Below are positions 5,878 to 9,189 of a stretch of DNA of 9,189 nucleotides, one piece after another; the stretch's first letter is position 1; every line of letters starts with the position of its first letter. This DNA comes from an uncultured Phascolarctobacterium sp. (GTDB taxonomy: Bacteria > Bacillota > Negativicutes > Acidaminococcales > Acidaminococcaceae): NCBI GenBank assembly GCA_900553055.1, contig USBV01000058.1, positions 1-9,189 on the forward strand. Direction: 5' to 3'. The notes beneath the pieces were generated by a model. It had not been told where the DNA came from, did not search any database, and saw nothing but the letters and a program-made list of their open reading frames with translations. Both the position numbers and the translations under genes were made by a program.

Positions 5878-7044
5878 GTGATAGATTTGATTAAATTATT
5901 AAAAAACGCTGAAGTGTATGCACCTGCGTGTTTAGGTAAAAAAGATGTCCTTGTTATTGCCGATAAGGTGGTCCGTATTGAAGACGAGATTACAGGCTAC
6001 GAGGGTTTGCCGGAAGTAGAAATATTTGATTTGACTGGGAAAAAGTTGCTTCCCGGCTATATTGATATGCATATGCATATTACTGGTGGCGGTGGTGAGC
6101 AGGGTCCTGCTTCCCGTGTGCCGGAGGCAATGCTGAGCCAGATTACCAGCTGTGGTATTACCACTGTGTTGGGCCTTTTGGGCACTGATGGTGTTACCAG
6201 AAGCGTTGAAAATTTGGTTGCTAAAGCTCGTGCTTTGACTGAAGAGGGCATTACGGCTTATTGCTTAACCGGTGCTTACGGCATGCCTTCTCCCACCATT
6301 ACTGGCTCCGTGGAAAAGGATATTATGATGGTGCCGCCGATTATTGGCACTAAAATCGCTGTATCCGACCATCGCAGCTCTAATCCTCAAGGGGAAGAGC
6401 TTATTGCTATTGGTTCGGCAACTCGTCGTGGTGGTATGCTGGCAAATGTTGCCGGCTTAGTAACCATGCATATGGGCTCCGGTGTTGGCAAGCTTGATCC
6501 GCTTTTCTATGCTTTAGATCATTCTGATATTCCGGCAAAGAACTTTTTGCCGACTCACATGCTGCGTACCCATGATTTGATGGAAGAGGGAGCTAAGCTG
6601 GTGCGTAGAGGTGGTTATTTTGATATGACTGCTGGCAGCACCGATGAGGATATGGAGCTTGGGGCAGAGAAAATTATGGAAATCCTTAGTTGGGAAGGTA
6701 TGAGCACTGATCATTTGACTATGAGCAGCGATGCTTTTGGTTCTCAACCTAAGTTTAATGCACAGGGTGAATGCATTGGCCTGACCTATTGCTCTCCCAA
6801 ATACCTGCATTTGACTATCAAGAGTCTGGTTCGCAGAGGCTTGGCTCTAGAAGAAGCTATTAAGCTTTTGACATCCACTCCGGCTGAAATGCTGGGAAAG
6901 GCTGGCATAAAGGGCTGTGTTGCTGTTGGGGCAGATGCAGATTTGCTGGTGCTGGATGAGGCTCTAGATATTGATAGCTTGTTTGCCAAGGGCAAGGTGG
7001 CTATTTGGGAAAAAGCAATTGTTTTAAAGGGCCGTTTTGAATAA
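5878..7044 (+). CDS. iadA: Isoaspartyl dipeptidase paralogue 2 (canonical active site)
   Basis: This second IadA-type beta-aspartyl dipeptidase is 388 residues from the GTG chosen here. All catalytic residues I would expect are present (numbering from this start): H65-M-H67, Glu74 in G-G-G-G-E-Q-G-P, Tyr134, the metal-bridging Lys159 in G-T-K-I-A-V-S-D-H-R166, His198 in M-H-M-G, His227 and Arg230 in P-T-H-M-L-R, Asp285 and Ser289 in S-S-D-A-F-G-S-Q-P. It should hydrolyse isoaspartyl dipeptides from damaged proteins or other beta-Asp peptides. The start is uncertain and non-ATG. GTG 5878 has GAAAGG 4 nt upstream and lies 1 nt after the previous stop. TTG 5866 overlaps gene 1, and TTG 5887 best matches the N-terminus of copy 1. 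Tandem placement implies duplication and divergence, or acquisition of a second specificity, within one operon. Confidence 0.9.
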   Translation: MIDLIKLLKNAEVYAPACLGKKDVLVIADKVVRIEDEITGYEGLPEVEIFDLTGKKLLPGYIDMHMHITGGGGEQGPASRVPEAMLSQITSCGITTVLGLLGTDGVTRSVENLVAKARALTEEGITAYCLTGAYGMPSPTITGSVEKDIMMVPPIIGTKIAVSDHRSSNPQGEELIAIGSATRRGGMLANVAGLVTMHMGSGVGKLDPLFYALDHSDIPAKNFLPTHMLRTHDLMEEGAKLVRRGGYFDMTAGSTDEDMELGAEKIMEILSWEGMSTDHLTMSSDAFGSQPKFNAQGECIGLTYCSPKYLHLTIKSLVRRGLALEEAIKLLTSTPAEMLGKAGIKGCVAVGADADLLVLDEALDIDSLFAKGKVAIWEKAIVLKGRFE

Positions 7045-7083
7045 TTATAAACCTGAGTCCTATTTTAGATTGTAATATAGGCA

Positions 7084-7148
7084 AAAGCTCTTCATGAGTA
7101 GGGTCGAAGGCATAGTTAGCCTCTTGACGTCTACCTATGGAGAGCTTT
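7084..7148 (+). other. 65-nt near-perfect hairpin covering a ribosome binding site
   Basis: Bases 7084-7096 pair with 7136-7148 (13 pairs, two of them G-U). After one A-C mismatch, 7098-7101 pairs with 7131-7134. Pairing then continues through 7102-7107 with 7124-7130, allowing one bulged G, and 7108-7111 with 7119-7122 after a bulged C. The apical loop is ATAGTTA. That gives about 27 pairs in 65 nt. The 3' arm contains GGAGAG (7139-7144), the ribosome binding site of the ATG at 7153, and the stem is followed by CTTTCTTT. It can be read as a terminator of the nhaC-iadA-iadA transcript (imperfect U-tract), a translation-blocking leader, or a palindromic repeat element. It does not match a riboswitch class I know. 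Confidence 0.6.
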
Positions 7149-7152
7149 CTTT

Positions 7153-7466
7153 ATGAAAAAAAGCATTCCACCAAAGATTGTGGTCGGCGCTACAACATCA
7201 GTGTGGTCAGACCTTGTGGTGGTATGACAGAATTAGGCATAGGTCGCGCTCAAAACGTATCCTTTGCTTCTTTGCCTGGTTTTACGGAATTAGCCCACGA
7301 TGTGGCTGCGGCAAATCGTTATTTTAACAAGGATATTACCCTGCCAATGGTTGATATTACTGATAGATGTACCATCATCGTTCCCGATGAAACCAATGGG
7401 ATTAAGTATGATGTAGATGAAAAAGCTATTGATGCTATGAAGGTAGCGCATTGGATTATGAAATAA
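7153..7466 (+). pseudogene. Unidentified gene start joined to enolase-superfamily C-terminus
   Basis: A well-placed ribosome binding site (GGAGAG, 8 nt spacing) opens a 24-codon frame from ATG 7153 that begins M-K-K-S-I-P-P-K-I-V-V-G-A-T and stops at 7225-7227. I do not recognise it. A different frame then carries, from about 7215 to the stop at 7464-7466, a clear enolase-superfamily C-terminal end: C-G-G-M-T-E-L-G-I-G-R-A-Q-N, A-S-L-P-G-F-T, R-Y-F-N-K-D-I. This is the pattern of o-succinylbenzoate synthase, N-acylamino-acid racemase and dipeptide epimerase relatives. The N-terminal capping domain and the barrel part with the catalytic lysines and metal ligands are missing, so it cannot be active. 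The open frame of the enolase part can be extended back to ATG 7137, but that has no ribosome binding site. The best reading is a deletion joining two gene ends out of frame. Confidence 0.7.
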
Positions 7467-7476
7467 GGAGCAGAAA

Positions 7477-8031
7477 ATGGAATTTAAGGAAATAATTAAC
7501 AGTCCGGGGATGTGGATAGCTTCCTCCATCATGATAATCACGATTATTGTTGAAAGCGCTGTATTCCTAAATTGCGTGGCCACGGTGGGCTTTTTGCAGG
7601 TGGAGCCTAATGTAATGAATATTATTCCGCAAAGCGTTACCTTTGTGGTTGATATTCGCGGTGTGGATGAGGAAAGCATTATGGCGCAGTATTATAGTCT
7701 GCTTGCTGACCTTGATAAAATGAGCCTTGAGTCGGGGCTGACCTATGATGTGGAAAATCTTCTTTATGCTGAGCCTGTGCTGATGGATGAAGAGATTAAA
7801 GGCCATTTTGAAATGAGCTGCATTACTAGGGAGTTTGAATATATGCATCTTCCTAGCGGAGCGGGTCATGATGCGCAAATTTTTGGCGCCAAGCTGCCCG
7901 CAGCTATGCTTTTCGTACCCAGCGCTGGGGGAAGAAGCCATTGCCCAAAGGAAAAAAGTGAGGCCTCGGACCTCGCAAAAGCGGTGCTGGTGGCCTATGA
8001 TGCTGTGCAAACGATGTGTGGGCTGAAGTAG
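7477..8031 (+). pseudogene. DUF5058 N-terminus fused in frame to M20 hydrolase C-terminus
   Basis: This 184-codon frame has an excellent ribosome binding site (TAAGGAG, 6 nt spacing) overlapping the previous stop. Residues 1-31 (M-E-F-K-E-I-I-N-S-P-G-M-W-I-A-S-S, then one membrane helix) look like the start of a DUF5058 membrane protein. From about residue 32 the sequence changes to the C-terminal half of an M20-type amidase or carbamoylase: V-A-T-V-G-F-L-Q-V-E-P-N-V-M-N-I-I-P (34-51), V-V-D-I-R-G-V-D (57-64), P-S-G-A-G-H131-D-A, and L-F-V-P-S-A-G-G-R-S-H155-C-P. The N-terminal metal-binding half (early His, Asp and Glu ligands) is absent, so it cannot hydrolyse peptides. It is most simply an in-frame deletion of about two genes. 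A membrane-tethered M20 dimerisation-domain protein is possible but less likely. Confidence 0.75.
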
Positions 8032-8113
8032 GGTGATGAGGAAGTGTATTTAAAGAAGATAATCAGTGAAGCTGGAAAATAGATAGCGTCATAATATCGA
8101 AGTTTATAAAAAT

Positions 8114-8142
8114 TTGACCTTTGCTGTGTGAGTGATTACCAT
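8114..8142 (+). promoter_or_regulatory. Possible promoter of the FMN reductase gene
   Basis: TTGACC (8114-8119) and TACCAT (8137-8142) are spaced by 17 bp, with five and four consensus matches. It lies about 50 nt before the ATG at 8191. No terminator is visible between the M20 remnant (stop 8029-8031) and this point, so read-through is also possible. Confidence 0.4.
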
Positions 8143-8190
8143 TTCAATCTGTGTACCCATAAATATGTTTATATGAAAGAAGGTTGGAGC

Positions 8191-8742
8191 ATGAAGAAAA
8201 TAGTATTCATTGTTGGTTCTTTACGTAAAAATTCATTTAATAGGAGCTTGGCTAAGCTTGCTGAAGCAGCTTTACAAGATAAGGCTAAGGTTGAATATAT
8301 CCAAGCTGACGCCGTTCCCTTTTTGAATCAGGATATTGAATTCCCGGCACCAGAGGCTGTTGCTAAGGTTAGAAATACTATCAAGGAAGCAGATGCCTTG
8401 TGGATTTTCTCGCCGGAATACAATTACAATATCCCCGGCGCGTTAAAAAACCTTTTGGATTGGCTGAGCCGTCCTTTAGTGGCTAATGACCCTGAAAGAA
8501 TGACCGTGGTGGTTGGCAAAAAAGTGACTATTTGCGGTGTGGGCGGAAAAAACAAAACTGCTAGCGTGCGCGAACGCCTTGTTGATATGCTAACCTTTAT
8601 GCGTATGGAGCTAGTGAGTGGTGCTGGCTATGGCTTTGCTCTGCCCCCTGCCGCTTTTGCTACCGGTACATGGGAGGTAGAGCAAGAGGTTGTTGACGCT
8701 ATCAATAAACAGGCTGCTGAGCTGCTTGCTGCTTTAGAATAA
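8191..8742 (+). CDS. NAD(P)H-dependent FMN reductase (ChrR-like)
   Basis: This 183-residue soluble flavodoxin-fold protein belongs to the NADPH-dependent FMN reductase family, which includes chromate and quinone reductases and azoreductases. The N-terminal strand leads to the FMN phosphate loop G-S-L-R-K-N-S-F-N-R-S-L-A (9-21). The isoalloxazine-binding segment SPEYNYNIPGALKNLLDWL (74-92) is complete, and V-G-K-K-V-T-I-C-G-V-G-G (108-119) is the third nucleotide-site strand. Length is normal for the family (about 180-190). The likely role is two-electron reduction of quinones or other acceptors using NAD(P)H, limiting oxidative stress; the true acceptor is unknown. I chose ATG 8191 because the fold starts there (M-K-K-I-V-F-I-V-G-S) and AGAAGG lies 7 nt before it; in-frame codons upstream lack a ribosome binding site. 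It appears to be a single-gene unit closed by the terminator at 8766. Confidence 0.92.
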   Translation: MKKIVFIVGSLRKNSFNRSLAKLAEAALQDKAKVEYIQADAVPFLNQDIEFPAPEAVAKVRNTIKEADALWIFSPEYNYNIPGALKNLLDWLSRPLVANDPERMTVVVGKKVTICGVGGKNKTASVRERLVDMLTFMRMELVSGAGYGFALPPAAFATGTWEVEQEVVDAINKQAAELLAALE

Positions 8743-8765
8743 TCTTGAAATTTTAGTGAGAGTGA

Positions 8766-8809
8766 AGAGCTCCTGACCTTGGCAAAGATAGGTCGGGGGC
8801 TCTTTTTTT
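8766..8809 (+). terminator. Strong intrinsic terminator
   Basis: AGAGCTCCTGACCT (8766-8779) pairs over all 14 positions, two of them G-U, with AGGTCGGGGGCTCT (8790-8803). The loop is 10 nt and a run of seven T ends at 8809. It closes the FMN reductase transcript, 24 nt after its stop. Confidence 0.93.
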
Positions 8810-8857
8810 GCCTGTGTCAAATACATAAATATAATACATTTTTGTATAGCTTCATTT

Positions 8858-8886
8858 TTGGAATTAGGGTGATTTTCTGTTATAAT
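8858..8886 (+). promoter_or_regulatory. Promoter of the M24 peptidase gene
   Basis: TTGGAA (8858-8863) and a perfect TATAAT (8881-8886) are spaced by 17 bp, with TG at 8878-8879 adding an extended -10. The start would be near 8893, about 27 nt before the ATG, so the leader is very short. Confidence 0.75.
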
Positions 8887-8919
8887 ATTATGTAGAATAA
8901 ACTAAAGGGGAGACTAATG

Positions 8920-9189
8920 ATGGCTATTTTAGAAAAAGAAACAGTTTTTACTGATGATATTAGACCTGTTCCTGCTAGTGAGCTGGAGGAGCGATTGGAG
9001 CGTTTTCGTAAGAAGATGGAGGAGCGCTATCCTGGCTGGGAAATGGTTGCCATAAACCATAAGGTAGCGATGTATTATTTTACTGGCACTATGCAGGAGG
9101 GTGTACTGATAATTAGACCACAGGATGCGATTTTGTGGGTGCGCCGCAGCTATGATAGAGCCTGCAAGGAATCGCATTTTGATGATATT
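8920..9189 (+). CDS. M24 (Xaa-Pro aminopeptidase-like) peptidase, N-terminal part
   Basis: The frame is open from the ATG to the window end, giving 90 residues of an incomplete protein. They look like the creatinase/prolidase N-terminal domain that precedes the metal-binding pita-bread domain of M24 peptidases. There is a helical start rich in Glu and Arg (20-36), W-E-M-V-A-I-N-H-K-V-A-M-Y-Y-F-T-G-T (40-57), then strand pairs G-V-L-I-I-R-P-Q-D-A-I-L-W-V-R-R-S-Y-D-R-A (61-81). Such enzymes remove N-terminal residues next to proline or split X-Pro dipeptides. The catalytic part is outside the window, so activity cannot be judged. Two in-frame ATGs occur, at 8917 and 8920. The second gives the better spacing (7 nt) from AAGGGGAG at 8905-8912. 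A good promoter lies just upstream. Confidence 0.75.
   Translation, partial: MAILEKETVFTDDIRPVPASELEERLERFRKKMEERYPGWEMVAINHKVAMYYFTGTMQEGVLIIRPQDAILWVRRSYDRACKESHFDDI

Noticed and set aside
7084..7148. Riboswitch or tRNA-like RNA
   Set aside because: The element is one long hairpin without the conserved loops of the purine, TPP, glycine, fluoride, guanidine or THF classes I know, and it has no cloverleaf.
7137..7214. Coding of the first 26 codons in the enolase-remnant frame
   Set aside because: The ATG at 7137 lies in the hairpin arm with no ribosome binding site, and the peptide matches nothing; the supported start is ATG 7153 in a different frame.
8035..8082. Short open stretch after the M20 remnant (G-D-E-E-V-Y-L-K-K-I-I)
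   Set aside because: It is too short to assign, lacks a clear start, and could be chance in AT-rich sequence, although a further gene remnant is possible.
8128..8190. Longer N-terminus for the FMN reductase
   Set aside because: The extra 21 codons precede the first strand of the fold, have no ribosome binding site, and overlap the likely promoter; ATG 8191 fits the family.
1..9189. CRISPR arrays, insertion sequences, attachment sites
   Set aside because: I saw no regularly spaced repeats, no transposase or integrase coding, no tRNA, and no target-site duplications around the deleted genes.

Overview
The window is 9.2 kb of bacterial chromosome at moderate G+C. It has strong AGGAGG-type ribosome binding sites, several extended -10 promoters (TGnTATAAT), and genes typical of anaerobic Firmicutes. 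The protein families (DUF1653, NhaC antiporter, tandem IadA-type dipeptidases, DUF5058 and M20 remnants) and the general look of the proteins suggest a gut-type Negativicutes such as the Acidaminococcaceae. That placement is a weak inference: there is no rRNA or tRNA here to test it. All intact genes but one are on the + strand.

Layout. At the left edge (1-262) is a short minus-strand gene for a small exported protein. Its 3' end runs through a terminator-like hairpin, and a perfect 10-bp inverted repeat flanks its stop. Divergent from it is a housekeeping-like group: a DUF1653 protein (426-704), a membrane-anchored single-domain rhodanese (756-1133) and an alpha/beta hydrolase (1147-1839). 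A LysR-type regulator (2068-2952) follows behind its own extended -10 promoter. Next comes a 318-bp control region dense in inverted repeats.

The centre is a tightly coupled operon of three overlapping genes: an NhaC-family transporter (3271-4710) and two tandem isoaspartyl dipeptidase (IadA) paralogues (4707-5876 and about 5878-7044). The simplest reading is a regulated import-and-cleavage unit for beta-aspartyl dipeptides: NhaC carries substrate or ions, IadA releases aspartate, and the LysR protein probably controls expression. The first IadA copy differs at two active-site positions: Glu replaces the carboxylated Lys, and Cys replaces the substrate-binding Ser. The second copy keeps every expected residue, so the two have probably diverged in substrate or mechanism.

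Downstream, a 65-nt almost fully paired hairpin (7084-7148) precedes a graveyard of peptide and amino-acid genes. First is an unidentified gene start joined out of frame to the C-terminal end of an enolase-superfamily racemase/epimerase. Next is the first ~31 codons of a DUF5058 membrane protein joined in frame to the C-terminal half of an M20 hydrolase. These look like internal deletions of a former dipeptide/N-acyl-amino-acid utilisation cluster.

The right end holds an intact NAD(P)H-dependent FMN reductase/ChrR-like flavoprotein (8191-8742), a textbook intrinsic terminator (8766-8809), a good promoter, and the start of an M24 (Xaa-Pro aminopeptidase-like) peptidase that runs off the window.
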